A stretch of DNA of 64,000 nt from Oceanobacillus chungangensis (GCF_003369565.1 NZ_PIOD01000006.1:124001-188000), one strand, 5' to 3'; counted from the first letter of the stretch, positions 1 through 9,025 are shown. Program-made: numbers and translations. Notes: generated by a model not told the origin, from the sequence alone.

Positions 1-1
1 A

Positions 2-121
2 GGGGCTGGATTTATTGTTGCCTTAACAGGAACGATTATGACGATGCCAGGACTTCCAAAGAAACCAGCAGCTGAAAATATTGATGTAGATGAAAATGGA
101 CAAATTCAAGGATTATTCTAA
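2..121 (+). CDS. fhs: Formate-tetrahydrofolate ligase, C-terminal end (partial)
   Basis: An open frame enters from the left edge and stops at TAA 119-121. Its last 39 residues include [16 protein letters not shown] and end in GQIQGLF, which is the very conserved C-terminus of formate-tetrahydrofolate ligase. The enzyme makes 10-formyl-THF from formate, THF and ATP in the cytosol. Only the tail is visible, so nothing can be said about the active site. The next gene, folC, follows after 61 bp on the same strand, which fits a one-carbon/folate gene group. Confidence 0.85.
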   Translation, partial: GAGFIVALTGTIMTMPGLPKKPAAENIDVDENGQIQGLF

Positions 122-182
122 ATCGAAAATTAGAATATCTTTATGGATGAGAATGATCAATTGCTAAGGAGTTTTACTTTTC

Positions 183-1451
183 ATGAATTATGAAGAATCA
201 CTTGCCTTTATTCATGGCAGGCAATATAAAGGTATGAAGCTTGGCCTGGATAATATAACGAAGCTTATGGAGTTATTAGGAAATCCACAAAATAAATTGA
301 AGTTTATTCATATTGCTGGCACAAATGGGAAGGGATCAACTGCCTCTTTTATAAATCAGGTTTTAATCAAAGCTGGATATAAGACAGGACTATTTACATC
401 CCCATATTTAGAGCGATTTAATGAAAGAATTAAAATTAATAATCAAGATGTCCCAGACAATCAATTGAGTGATATTACAAATCTAATAAAAACTAAGATT
501 GATGAGATGGAAGATAAGCCAACGGAATTTGAGATTGTAACTGCAATCGCGTTTCAATATTTTTATGAGCAGCAATGTGATGTAGTCGTACTTGAAGTTG
601 GACTAGGGGGAAGATTTGATTCAACAAACGTAATTGAAAAACCGCTACTATCCGTTATCACATCTATCGGACTCGACCATCAAGCCTTTTTAGGGAATAC
701 ATTAGCTGAAATTGCATTTGAAAAAGCGGGCATTATTAAAGAAAATAGCCAAGTGCTGCTATATCCACAAACTAGTGAAGTAGAAGCAGTCATTCACCGC
801 GTTGCTGCGGAAAGAAATAGTACCGTGGATAAGGCTGATTTTACAGAGCTAAAACGAATAACGAATAGCATCGATGGGCAAACCTTTTATTACAATGGGT
901 ATCAAGAGCTACGGATTTCATTACTTGGCGAACATCAACTGAAGAACGCCGCAATTGCGATAGAGGCTATTGAAATATTAAGGCATGCCGGTTTAACGAT
1001 ACATGAAGACGATATGAGAGAGGGCTTGGCTGAAACAAAATGGCCTGGGCGATTTGAAATTATCAACCGAGACCCACTAGTCGTGATTGATGGTGCACAT
1101 AATCTCGACGGTATACATGCGCTAGTACTGAATATAAGACAGCTTTTTTCTGGAAGAAGGATCATTGGAATTCTAGGAATCCTCAAGGATAAGGATTACC
1201 AGCATATGATTGAAGAAGTAAGTCCTGTAATAGACCAATTTATTACAGTTACACCTGATAATCCTCGAGCAATTCCTGCTGATGAGCTCGCATCATATTT
1301 AATAGAACATCGTATTCCAGCAATTGCTGCAGATAGCTATGATGCAGCAGTTGAGCTGGCATATCAAGAAAGTGGAGAAAAAGATGTTATTTGTGCTTTT
1401 GGCTCGCTTTATTATATTGGAGAAATTAAACGAGTAGTACAACAAAGGTAA
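183..1451 (+). CDS. folC: Bifunctional folylpolyglutamate synthase / dihydrofolate synthase
   Basis: A 422-residue protein of normal FolC length. It adds glutamate to dihydropteroate or to reduced folates with ATP. The Mur-ligase type P-loop is near residues 45-52 (AGTNGKGST). The family segment VVLEVGLGGRFDSTN follows near residue 135, and the C-terminal ligase domain carries VIDGAHN near residue 302. The ATG start has an AAGGAG sequence about 11 bp upstream. It lies 61 bp after the fhs stop and 27 bp before folE, all on one strand, so these genes are probably cotranscribed and serve folate metabolism. Confidence 0.93.
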   Translation: MNYEESLAFIHGRQYKGMKLGLDNITKLMELLGNPQNKLKFIHIAGTNGKGSTASFINQVLIKAGYKTGLFTSPYLERFNERIKINNQDVPDNQLSDITNLIKTKIDEMEDKPTEFEIVTAIAFQYFYEQQCDVVVLEVGLGGRFDSTNVIEKPLLSVITSIGLDHQAFLGNTLAEIAFEKAGIIKENSQVLLYPQTSEVEAVIHRVAAERNSTVDKADFTELKRITNSIDGQTFYYNGYQELRISLLGEHQLKNAAIAIEAIEILRHAGLTIHEDDMREGLAETKWPGRFEIINRDPLVVIDGAHNLDGIHALVLNIRQLFSGRRIIGILGILKDKDYQHMIEEVSPVIDQFITVTPDNPRAIPADELASYLIEHRIPAIAADSYDAAVELAYQESGEKDVICAFGSLYYIGEIKRVVQQR

Positions 1452-1478
1452 TCAATAAACAGTAGGAGAAATGTAGTA

Positions 1479-2036
1479 ATGGATAAGAAAAAGATGGAAG
1501 AAGCAGTAAGGATGATATTAGAAGCAATCGGCGAAGATCCAGATCGACAAGGATTGCTTGATACGCCTGCAAGGGTTGCGAAAATGTATGAGGAAGTATT
1601 TTCAGGATTAAAGAAGGATCCGGCAGAACATTGCAAAACCGTATTTGAAGAGGAGCATGATGAGGTTGTCCTCGTAAAAGATATCCAGTTTTCATCGATG
1701 TGTGAGCATCATTTAGTTCCGTTTTTCGGTGTTGCACATATCGCTTACATACCTAAAAATGGACGCGTTATTGGACTCAGCAAGTTAGCACGGATTGTGG
1801 ACGATTTTAGTAAGCGACCACAGCTGCAAGAAAGAATTACAACCTCTGTTGCAGAATTATTAATGGAAGAGTTAAGTCCTATTGGTGTGATGGTTGTGCT
1901 CGAGGCAGAGCATATGTGTATGACGATTCGCGGTGTGAAAAAGCAAGGGGCGAAAACCGTAACAAGTGCTGTTCGAGGAGAGTTCAGAACGAATAGTAAA
2001 TCGAGAAATGAAGTATTATCATTAATTAAGTTTTAA
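1479..2036 (+). CDS. folE: GTP cyclohydrolase I, FolE type
   Basis: A 185-residue protein with the typical length and motifs of type IA GTP cyclohydrolase, which converts GTP to 7,8-dihydroneopterin triphosphate, the first step of folate synthesis. Visible family features are the zinc site in [12 protein letters not shown] (Cys and His residues), the segment [14 protein letters not shown], and the second zinc cysteine in [14 protein letters not shown]. The start ATG has AGGAG 8-12 bp upstream. The position between folC and 5-formyl-THF cyclo-ligase supports a folate role. Bacillus also has an unrelated FolE2 type; this one is clearly the zinc/CEHH type. Confidence 0.95.
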   Translation: MDKKKMEEAVRMILEAIGEDPDRQGLLDTPARVAKMYEEVFSGLKKDPAEHCKTVFEEEHDEVVLVKDIQFSSMCEHHLVPFFGVAHIAYIPKNGRVIGLSKLARIVDDFSKRPQLQERITTSVAELLMEELSPIGVMVVLEAEHMCMTIRGVKKQGAKTVTSAVRGEFRTNSKSRNEVLSLIKF

Positions 2037-2083
2037 GGGGAATTTATTTTTCGACGAATAGAAATCTGGTGGGGGTGGATGCA

Positions 2084-2638
2084 TTGCATAAATCAGAACT
2101 ACGTGAAAAAATGATTTCCAAGCTCGAAAATATCGCTGCCGATAAGAAGCGAGAGATTGAAGGACAGCTTGCTGATAATCTTTTTCAATCGGAAGCATGG
2201 CAAAGGGCAAAATCAATCGGCATCACGATTTCTCAAGGGATGGAATGGAATACGCAGCCAATTATTGAGAAGGCATGGGAACAGGGGAAGGACGTGTATG
2301 TTCCAAAATGCTTGCCAAAGGAAAAGAAGCTAATCTTTTACAGATTTGAGAGTTATGATCAGTTAGAGGTTGTCTATTATAATTTGCAGGAACCAAAGGC
2401 TGATGAAACATTAAAGGCAGAAAAGGATGCAATCGAGCTTTTGCTTGTACCGGGACTTGTATTTGACGGGCGAGGATATCGCATTGGTTTTGGTGGTGGT
2501 TACTATGATCGCTTTCTGACTGATTTTCCAAATCGGACGATTTCTTTAGCCGCTGTTTTCCAGCTTATCGATCAGGTGCCAAGGGAAGTATATGATATTC
2601 CTGTTGAACAAATCATTACAGAAAAAACGAGCGAGTGA
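2084..2638 (+). CDS. 5-formyltetrahydrofolate cyclo-ligase
   Basis: Member of the 5-formyl-THF cyclo-ligase family (YqgN/YgfA type), which turns 5-formyl-THF into 5,10-methenyl-THF with ATP. The family signature is complete near the C-terminus: LLLVPGLVFD, then YRIGFGGGYYDRFL. A GTG at 2069 would add five residues, but the TTG at 2084 sits 5 bp after a GGGGGTGG ribosome site and gives the usual N-terminus MHKSELREKM, so it is preferred. The stop codon lies inside the left arm of a perfect terminator hairpin. It is the last gene of the fhs-folC-folE group. Confidence 0.9.
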   Translation: MHKSELREKMISKLENIAADKKREIEGQLADNLFQSEAWQRAKSIGITISQGMEWNTQPIIEKAWEQGKDVYVPKCLPKEKKLIFYRFESYDQLEVVYYNLQEPKADETLKAEKDAIELLLVPGLVFDGRGYRIGFGGGYYDRFLTDFPNRTISLAAVFQLIDQVPREVYDIPVEQIITEKTSE

Positions 2639-2659
2639 AGATGCTTCACTCGCTCGTTT
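2625..2659 (+). terminator. Terminator overlapping the cyclo-ligase stop codon
   Basis: A perfect 16-bp stem with loop ATG: the left arm AAACGAGCGAGTGAAG contains the TGA stop of the cyclo-ligase, the right arm is its exact complement ending in TTT. The last three codons of the gene are thus part of the hairpin. The T-run is short. It also separates the folate genes from the convergent MFS gene. Confidence 0.75.
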
Positions 2660-2698
2660 CATTGATATGCTATTTACAGTTAATTTTAGAAGACAACC

Positions 2699-4222
2699 TT
2701 ATTTTTTAATAATCTTCCCATCTGTACCAACTCTGCGTACGAAAAAGGCAAGAATAAGTGCTAGAGCTGCAATCAATGTTGAAACAAAGAAGGAGAAATT
2801 AATTCCGTTTAACATTGCTTCATTCAGTAGTTGTGTTTGTAATGCTGTATCTGTAGTTGAATTTAGATTAGCAGTTTGTGATAATTCCGCCAAGCTTGAT
2901 TCCGTACGATTATTCATTACGGTAATTAGTAATGCAGCACCGATAGCACCTGATACCTGCTGTAATGTATTATTCATTGCTGTACCATGTGGATTAGCCT
3001 TCATTGGTAACTGATTAAGACCATTTGTCATAATTGGCATCATTACCATTGACATTCCCAAGCTACGAATCGTAAACAGGATAATCATATTCATGTATGA
3101 AATCTCCATATCCAGACGACTGAAGAAGTAAGTAGTGATGACCACAATGAATAAACCACTAATAGCTAATAATCTTGGACCGTATTTATCAAAAAGCCGC
3201 CCGATAATCGGTGACATAACTCCCATTACTACTGCACCTGGAAGCATAATCAAGCCTGCATCCATCGGAGAGAAACCACGAATCGTTTGAATATAAATAG
3301 GCATTAGAATCATGCCTGAGAATAGAGCAATTGATAAGACGATGGAGATGATGGATGACAATGAAAACATCGAATATTTAAAAATCCGAAATTCAAGCAT
3401 TGGATCATCTGACCTTAATTGGCGAAGCGTAAACCAAATAAGTGCAATTACGCCGATAATGATTGTTCCATATACAAGCGGGCTATCCCAACCTCTATCG
3501 CCAGCAGAACTGAACCCGAATAGCAGTCCGCCGAATCCGATACTTGATAGAATGATAGAAAATACGTCTAGTTTTATTGCACGTTGCGGCGTAATATTTT
3601 TTAATTTAAAGATAGAATAAATCAGTATAAAGATAGCAAATGGTAAAATGATGTCAAACAGCGTTCTCCAGCTGTAATGTTCAACAATCCATCCGGAAAG
3701 CGTTGGCCCAAGGGCAGGTGCAACAAACATGACCATCCCGAAAATTCCCATAGCTGTTCCTCGTTTTTCAATCGGAAAAGCAGTTAGCATAATATTCATT
3801 AATAATGGCATCATCATTGCAGAACCAGCTGCCTGGATCATTCTAGCGGTAAGAAGAATGCCAAAGGTTGGTGATAAACTAGCAAGTAACGTACCTGCTG
3901 TAAATAATCCCATTGCGGTAATAAATAACCCTCGATTTGAAAAGCGCTGAATAAAAAATGCACTCGCAGGTATTAATATCCCATTGATTAGCATATAACC
4001 TGTCGATAGCCATTGTACTGCAGTCGGTTTTACTGAGAACTCAACCATAATCGATGGCAGTGCAACGTTTAACAACGTTTCATTTAATATAGATACAAAC
4101 GCACCAATAAACAAGATCGCAATCATCCCATATGGCGGTTTTTCTTGCAGTGAACTCACATTACTTGTATTTATAAAAATCCCTACTTTCAATAGATAAA
4201 AATATAGTGCATTATTAAGCAC
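2699..4222 (-). CDS. MFS multidrug exporter, DHA2 (14-TM) family
   Basis: A long hydrophobic protein (up to 507 residues) with about 14 membrane segments, the length and pattern of DHA2/EmrB-LmrB drug:proton antiporters. Seen motifs: LNETLLNVALPSI in TM1, QWLSTGYMLINGILIPASAF in TM2, and GMVMFVAPALGPTLSGWIVE with the antiporter motif C (GxxxGPxxxG type) in TM5. The substrate cannot be read from sequence. The start is uncertain: GTG at 4222 has no clear ribosome site, and the best SD-like run (AAAGTAGGGA) lies just before an in-frame ATA-AAT-ACA, so the true protein probably begins close to PPYGMIAILF. It is transcribed alone, convergent with the folate genes. Confidence 0.88.
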   Translation of the reverse strand: MLNNALYFYLLKVGIFINTSNVSSLQEKPPYGMIAILFIGAFVSILNETLLNVALPSIMVEFSVKPTAVQWLSTGYMLINGILIPASAFFIQRFSNRGLFITAMGLFTAGTLLASLSPTFGILLTARMIQAAGSAMMMPLLMNIMLTAFPIEKRGTAMGIFGMVMFVAPALGPTLSGWIVEHYSWRTLFDIILPFAIFILIYSIFKLKNITPQRAIKLDVFSIILSSIGFGGLLFGFSSAGDRGWDSPLVYGTIIIGVIALIWFTLRQLRSDDPMLEFRIFKYSMFSLSSIISIVLSIALFSGMILMPIYIQTIRGFSPMDAGLIMLPGAVVMGVMSPIIGRLFDKYGPRLLAISGLFIVVITTYFFSRLDMEISYMNMIILFTIRSLGMSMVMMPIMTNGLNQLPMKANPHGTAMNNTLQQVSGAIGAALLITVMNNRTESSLAELSQTANLNSTTDTALQTQLLNEAMLNGINFSFFVSTLIAALALILAFFVRRVGTDGKIIKK

Positions 4223-4496
4223 TTAAACATTCTATACCTATGTTGTCGACGTTGCAATAGTAAAATATCGAATACGGAATAATTATCAAGTCAGCGTTCT
4301 CCGAAAGGATATTGGGGTTAGATAATCGCAATTTAAGAATAAAATACGACGCCATTTTTCTGGCTTTGAGGAAGGTTAGGGAAAGCCAAGTCATTTTTAC
4401 TACTGCAATCAACAAATGAAATCCTTTGTTTAATTATTTTACATAAAAGGAATGATATAAATAACAATAGGAATTTTGCACATTGGAGGTAATACT

Positions 4497-4598
4497 ATGA
4501 GACGTTGGATAAAAAGACTAATTCGATTTGGACCAATTATCTATCCGATTGTTAAGAAACTACTAGAAAGTCGAAAACGAAAAAAACATTATAATTAA
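4497..4598 (+). CDS. Small cationic protein of unknown function (33 aa)
   Basis: A short ORF with a strong ribosome site (TTGGAGG, 7 bp before ATG). The product begins MRRWIKRLIRFGPIIYPIVK and ends in a run of Lys and Arg, so it is very basic with a short amphipathic/hydrophobic middle. I do not recognise the family. It stands alone between the MFS gene and the GNAT fusion gene. The good SD and spacing are the main support; a membrane-associated micro-protein is possible, but this is inference. Confidence 0.5.
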   Translation: MRRWIKRLIRFGPIIYPIVKKLLESRKRKKHYN

Positions 4599-4732
4599 TC
4601 TCTTAAAGAAGGAACGTGATTTTAAACGAGCTCCGGTATTTAGATTGGAAATGAAAAAGCGAAATTTGATTTTTTCAAGGTAATAAAGAAAGTATATTCA
4701 TATTTCTTTCTGCAGGAGTAAGGTAATCTTCC

Positions 4733-4760
4733 TAGAAGCTTGGCGTACGCCAAGCTTCTA
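4733..4760. repeat. Perfect 28-bp palindrome
   Basis: TAGAAGCTTGGCGT is followed directly by its exact reverse complement. It can fold into a hairpin with a very short loop, followed by TTATATATAA rather than a T-run. It lies in the 298-bp gap between the small cationic ORF and the GNAT fusion gene, which otherwise shows nothing recognisable. It may be a terminator of the small gene or a protein-binding palindrome. Confidence 0.7.
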
Positions 4761-4896
4761 TTATATATAAAGTACGATCTAAAAAGAGAAATAGAATGGT
4801 TAAAATAATGAATTAATATAAAACTTCTGGTACAATAACGGCTAATGATGGTAAATAAATGAAATAAAAGTAAGGAATTTTGAAACGGGGAGTATC

Positions 4897-5775
4897 ATGC
4901 AATTATCAATTCGAAAAATGACGGAAAAATACGCAATTGAGATTCTTTGCTGGAAATATGAGAAACCGTATGACTTTTATAATCAAGTTTTAACAAGCGA
5001 TGCAATTATGGAACTATTAACGAATAAATACTATGTTACGCTTGATGAGTATGAACAATTGATAGGATTTTTTTGTGTAGGCAAGTCTGCAAAGGTGCCA
5101 GCTGGTGAAAGAAATGTAGCGTACAAAGAAGATTTTATTGATGTTGGAATCGGTATGAAACCGGAATTTACAGGAAAAGGTAAAGGCTTGGAATTCTTCT
5201 CGAATATTCTTAGATTTATCGAAGAGAATTATCGGAATAGTCCAATTAGGCTGACTGTAGCTGAGTTTAATGAGCGAGCAATCCATCTTTATGAAAAACT
5301 AAACTTCGTAAAGAAAACGCAATTTCAACGAGGAAAAACGATTTACATTGTGATGGTGAGAGAAAAGATAAAAGCGGATAAGAAGGGAAAAATCATGAAA
5401 GAGAAACAAACATTTGAAACAACAGATGAATACATACGTCAATTTCCACCGGAGGTTCAGGAAAAGCTAAATACATTACGAGGTATTATTAAAGAGCTAG
5501 TGCCAGAAGCACAAGAAAAGATAAGCTACCAGATGCCTACATTTGCGTTATATGGGAATATTATCCATTTTGCAGCATATAAGAATCATATTGGATTATA
5601 TCCAGGTGCAAGTGGGATTGCAGCATTTCAAAAGGAGCTTGTAGGATATAAAACGTCTAAAGGAACAGTGCAAATTCCAATTGGTGACCCACTCCCAGCT
5701 GAATTAATAAGAAAGATCGTGAAGTTTAAGGTAGAAGAGAATATTAAGAAAGCAGAAGCAAGGGGGAAAAAATAA
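4897..5775 (+). CDS. GNAT acetyltransferase fused to a DUF1801 (YdhG-type) domain
   Basis: A 292-residue two-domain protein. Residues 1 to about 155 form a GNAT N-acetyltransferase: IGMKPEFTGKGKGLEFF resembles the acetyl-CoA pyrophosphate loop and LTVAEFNERAIHLYEKLNF is the usual C-terminal part. Residues 167-292 form a DUF1801/YdhG domain (FPPEVQEKLNTLRGIIKELV, then YKTSKGTVQIPIGDPLP). The two are usually separate proteins. At the junction an internal ATG (5395) is preceded by GAAGGG at 7 bp, so the second domain may also be made alone. Start ATG 4897 has GGGGAG upstream. The substrate of the GNAT part is unknown. Confidence 0.85.
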   Translation: MQLSIRKMTEKYAIEILCWKYEKPYDFYNQVLTSDAIMELLTNKYYVTLDEYEQLIGFFCVGKSAKVPAGERNVAYKEDFIDVGIGMKPEFTGKGKGLEFFSNILRFIEENYRNSPIRLTVAEFNERAIHLYEKLNFVKKTQFQRGKTIYIVMVREKIKADKKGKIMKEKQTFETTDEYIRQFPPEVQEKLNTLRGIIKELVPEAQEKISYQMPTFALYGNIIHFAAYKNHIGLYPGASGIAAFQKELVGYKTSKGTVQIPIGDPLPAELIRKIVKFKVEENIKKAEARGKK

Positions 5776-5874
5776 TTTAATCATCATTCGGTTTTAATAT
5801 TCAGAATTAAATATTTCCAATCCATACTCGGTATGATATTCTGAATTTATCAACTTTATTGGGAGTGGTTATGC

Positions 5875-6651
5875 ATGACGGATTGGAATGCAGCACTTTA
5901 TGATGGTAAACACAAATTTGTTTCAAATTTTGGCGAAAGTCTTGTTACTCTTTTAAATCCACAAAATGGGGAGGAAATCCTGGATGTTGGCTGTGGTACA
6001 GGAGATTTGACTTACGAGATTTCAAAGAGCGGTGCTATTGTAACCGGCATTGATTCCGCAAATACTATGATCGAGGCAGCTAAGGAAAAGTACCCTAATA
6101 TCCAATTTCATGTTCAAGATGCGGAACAGTTTTCATTTGATTTAAAATTTGATGCAGTATTCTCAAATGCTGCCATACATTGGATGAAAAATCAACAAAA
6201 GGTTGTTCAAAATTGCTATGATTCTCTATTACCAGGTGGAAGGTTTATTGCTGAATTAGGTGGAGCTAATAATATCCAATCCATTGTCGATGCTATAAAA
6301 GAAGCATCCGAACGTTTATCGATTTTGTATGACTTTACCTTATTTCCATGGGTGTTTCCTACAAAAGAGAAAATGATAGAACATCTTACTTATGCAGGTT
6401 TTTCAATCGTCGCTATTGAACTTTATGAACGACCAACGCCTCTAGTAGGGGAAGATGGGATTCGAAATTGGCTGGAAATGTTTAGCAGTAATATGTTTAA
6501 GAACCTTACATATTCTGAAAAGGAAGCAATCTATCGTGAAACTGAACGTATTTTACGCCCGGAACTATATAAAGAGAATGGTTGGGTTGCTGATTATTGG
6601 CGTCTTCGTTTTATTGCTGAAAAGCCTTTAATGGCAGGTAAGAATGTATAA
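5875..6651 (+). CDS. Class I SAM-dependent methyltransferase
   Basis: A 258-residue protein with the Rossmann methyltransferase fold. Motif I is EEILDVGCGTGDLTYEI near residues 36-52, the acidic SAM ribose-binding residue is in VTGIDSANTMIEAA, and a later motif is FDAVFSNAAIHWM. This matches the trans-aconitate methyltransferase/UbiE-like group, but the substrate cannot be assigned. GGGAGTGG precedes the ATG by about 7 bp; a nearer out-of-frame ATG at 5871 is not used. The gene is probably monocistronic. Confidence 0.88.
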   Translation: MTDWNAALYDGKHKFVSNFGESLVTLLNPQNGEEILDVGCGTGDLTYEISKSGAIVTGIDSANTMIEAAKEKYPNIQFHVQDAEQFSFDLKFDAVFSNAAIHWMKNQQKVVQNCYDSLLPGGRFIAELGGANNIQSIVDAIKEASERLSILYDFTLFPWVFPTKEKMIEHLTYAGFSIVAIELYERPTPLVGEDGIRNWLEMFSSNMFKNLTYSEKEAIYRETERILRPELYKENGWVADYWRLRFIAEKPLMAGKNV

Positions 6652-6792
6652 GTGTAACTAAGTCTGTCATTTAATAGAACGGTGATGATTAGATAAAAAG
6701 TAATCCTATATTACTCTAAATTAATCTCTTGTAAAAAAGGAATATCTCAATTGCAGGATTGCGAAGATAAGGGCCGGGCAGGTGAAATATAG

Positions 6793-7065
6793 TTGAGAAA
6801 AATAATATTTTTAGTCTTGTTTTCACTATTATTCTTGGAAGCTTGTAATTCATCAACTTTAAGTATAAGTGAGATTGAAATTGTTCCAAATAAAGTACAG
6901 TAAATAATTAATTCTAATGAGACACATCAACTTATTAATGAAGGAGAAAAGAATCAACAAGACGATGTAATGATGCCGCATGTGTATAAATTAACGCTAG
7001 ATCCTGAACATGAAGTTATCGATATTTACCTTAATGGCAGTCCAATTCTTTTGATAGTGTTATAG
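6793..7065 (+). pseudogene. Broken lipoprotein gene with an in-frame stop
   Basis: A TTG start (AGGTGA 8 bp upstream) opens a lipoprotein signal sequence: VLFSLLFLEACNSS, with lipobox LEAC. After 36 codons the frame meets TAA at 6901. The same frame then stays open for another 53 codons to TAG 7063-7065, encoding a polar, protein-like sequence (MMPHVYKLTLDPEHEVIDIY). This pattern fits a lipoprotein of about 90 residues recently broken by one nonsense mutation, or a sequencing error. I do not recognise the family. Confidence 0.55.
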
Positions 7066-7100
7066 GTTGGCCGCCAACGAATTTCCTTTCTATCTCTATA

Positions 7101-7154
7101 CAGTAAGTTTACTGCAAAACAGTTTGGATGATCATACGTCTGAGCTGTTTTTTT
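7101..7154 (+). terminator. Possible terminator before the response regulator gene
   Basis: CAGTAAGTTTACTG is a short palindrome, followed by AAAACAG and, after a 22-base loop, CTGTTTTTTT. The second pair forms a weak stem followed by a T-run. It would end transcription from the broken lipoprotein gene. The rest of 7066-7329 is AT-rich and holds only the promoter region of the next gene. Confidence 0.4.
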
Positions 7155-7329
7155 AGTTTCCTATTTACAATGTGCTCAGAGAAATACTTATATTATTTTT
7201 CTGCTAAAGAAACAATCTATCAGTTAATAGTTGTCAGTATGGATAAAAGTAAATTACTATTATTTATAATCTTTATAAAATTATTATGTTAAGATGAATG
7301 AAGAAACTATTTAAAGAACGGTGATTGAG

Positions 7330-8028
7330 ATGTTTAAAATTATGTTAATTGAAGATGATGCAAGTCTATTTAAAGAAATACATGAGAGACTTACACAATG
7401 GTCATATGCGGTGTATGGGATTGATAATTTTAATCAAGTGATGGAGGAATTTTCTAAGGTTGAACCTGATTTAGTCATCATTGATATTCAGCTGCCGAAA
7501 TTTGACGGTTTTCACTGGTGCAGAATGATTCGCTCCCATTCGAAGGTGCCGATTATTTTTCTATCTTCTCGTGATCACCCGACAGATATGGTAATGTCAA
7601 TGCAGCTGGGAGCTGATGATTTTATTCAAAAGCCATTTCATTTTGACGTACTTGTTGCTAAAATCCAGGCTATTCTCAGGCGTGTTTATAACTATAATCA
7701 GCTTCAGGAAACTTCCATACGAACATGGAATGGTGCAACAATTGATTTCTTGCAAAACGCTGTTAGCAATGGGAAAGGGAATATTACGTTAACCAAAAAT
7801 GAAATATACATACTAAGAATACTAGTGGAGCATAAAAACCGAATTGTAAGTAGGGAGGATATAATGAAAAGTCTTTGGGAAGACGAGCGTTTTGTAAGTG
7901 ATAATACGCTAACGGTCAATGTGAATCGGTTGCGAAAACGGTTAGGGGAAATTGGATTAAGTGAATGGATTGAGACGAAGGTTGGTCAAGGATATATCGC
8001 AATAGAAGAGGATTCGCATGATGTTTAA
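7330..8028 (+). CDS. OmpR-family response regulator of a BceRS-type system
   Basis: A 232-residue response regulator. The receiver domain starts MFKIMLIEDD, has the phosphoacceptor Asp52 in VIIDIQLPKFDG and the conserved Lys in FIQKPFHFDV. The C-terminal winged helix includes NEIYILRILVEHKNRIVSRE and DNTLTVNVNRLRKRL, the form seen in BceR/GraR/YxdJ regulators. ATG 7330 is preferred over GTG 7321 because GGTGAT lies at the right distance. The stop overlaps the start of the sensor kinase gene. With the kinase and ABC genes downstream it should respond to cell-wall-active peptides. Confidence 0.92.
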   Translation: MFKIMLIEDDASLFKEIHERLTQWSYAVYGIDNFNQVMEEFSKVEPDLVIIDIQLPKFDGFHWCRMIRSHSKVPIIFLSSRDHPTDMVMSMQLGADDFIQKPFHFDVLVAKIQAILRRVYNYNQLQETSIRTWNGATIDFLQNAVSNGKGNITLTKNEIYILRILVEHKNRIVSREDIMKSLWEDERFVSDNTLTVNVNRLRKRLGEIGLSEWIETKVGQGYIAIEEDSHDV

Positions 8029-9025
8029 GCAATATCTTGCAGAAAGAAGAGGCTGGATTTTTCTATTTCTTAGTTTACAAGCGTTGTTTCTCATTATCAG
8101 CTATGTTGATTCAGATATTCAAGTCTCATCGATTCTTTACATCGTTTTTTTATCATTTATCGTCTTTATTTTATTCCTCATCGTCCGTTATAATCGGGAA
8201 ACAGCTTATTATAAAAGCTTAAAAGAATGGTATCCGGGCGTCGACACGAAGACGATAAGAGGGGCAGAAAGACCTCTGGAAAAAATTGTGGAGCGAGCGC
8301 TGAGGCTTCAAACAGAATCATATCGTCTAGAAACGAGTCAGAATTTAACAGAGATTGAGCAGGAAAAGGATGATTTATTATCCTGGATTCATGAAGTGAA
8401 AACACCGTTAACGACAATGCAATTAATGATTGAACGCGTAGAGGAGCCAGTATTAAAATCACAGCTGATGAATGAGTGGCTCAGAATCCATTTATTACTT
8501 GATCAGCAATTACATCATAAAAAGATTCCATTTATGGAAAATGATGTATACGTTGAAAAAGCTTCACTGGAACAACTTATTTTTACCGAGATAAAAGCAT
8601 TGCAGTCATGGTGCTTCCAAAAAGGGATTGGATTTGACGTTTCATTCGAAATAAAGGAAGTTCTGACAGATACAAAATGGTTAGGATTTATGGTTCGACA
8701 GTTACTCACAAATGCGATTAAATATAGTGAAGAAGCAGATATTAAGATTCATAGTTTCATGAGGGATAGCTTAGTCCATTTACAAATCAAGGATGCTGGA
8801 CGCGGAATAGATCCTAGAGATTTACCACGTATATTTGATAAAGGGTTTACTTCAACGAAAAATCATAAAGATAATGCTGCTACAGGAATGGGGCTATACC
8901 TAACAAAGAAAGTTGCAGCAGAATTAAACATACATATTGAAGTCCAATCAAAACTAAATGAAGGAACAACATTTACGCTATCTTTTGCAAAAAAGAATGA
9001 TTTTCTAAAACTTACAAGCATGTGA
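8018..9025 (+). CDS. Intramembrane-sensing histidine kinase, BceS type
   Basis: A 335-residue histidine kinase with two N-terminal membrane helices (about residues 12-30 and 37-57) joined by only a few residues, so it has no real extracellular sensor. This is the architecture of BceS-like kinases that sense through their partner ABC transporter. The H-box is DLLSWIHEVKTPLTTM (His125); the ATPase part has LLTNAIKYS, DAGRGIDPRDLPRIF and TGMGLYL. The start ATG lies 11 bp inside the response regulator gene, so the two are translationally coupled. Confidence 0.92.
   Translation: MMFKQYLAERRGWIFLFLSLQALFLIISYVDSDIQVSSILYIVFLSFIVFILFLIVRYNRETAYYKSLKEWYPGVDTKTIRGAERPLEKIVERALRLQTESYRLETSQNLTEIEQEKDDLLSWIHEVKTPLTTMQLMIERVEEPVLKSQLMNEWLRIHLLLDQQLHHKKIPFMENDVYVEKASLEQLIFTEIKALQSWCFQKGIGFDVSFEIKEVLTDTKWLGFMVRQLLTNAIKYSEEADIKIHSFMRDSLVHLQIKDAGRGIDPRDLPRIFDKGFTSTKNHKDNAATGMGLYLTKKVAAELNIHIEVQSKLNEGTTFTLSFAKKNDFLKLTSM

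Noticed and set aside
2592-3014. 140-codon plus-strand frame
   Set aside because: Shadow of the minus-strand MFS gene; starts inside the cyclo-ligase gene without a ribosome site.
4215-4415. 66-codon frame on the minus strand upstream of the MFS gene
   Set aside because: No ribosome site, no recognisable features, and it overlaps the MFS upstream region.
4897-5775. Frameshift or missed stop joining two genes by sequencing error
   Set aside because: The frame is continuous and both domains are intact; kept as a fusion with a possible internal start, though an error cannot be excluded.
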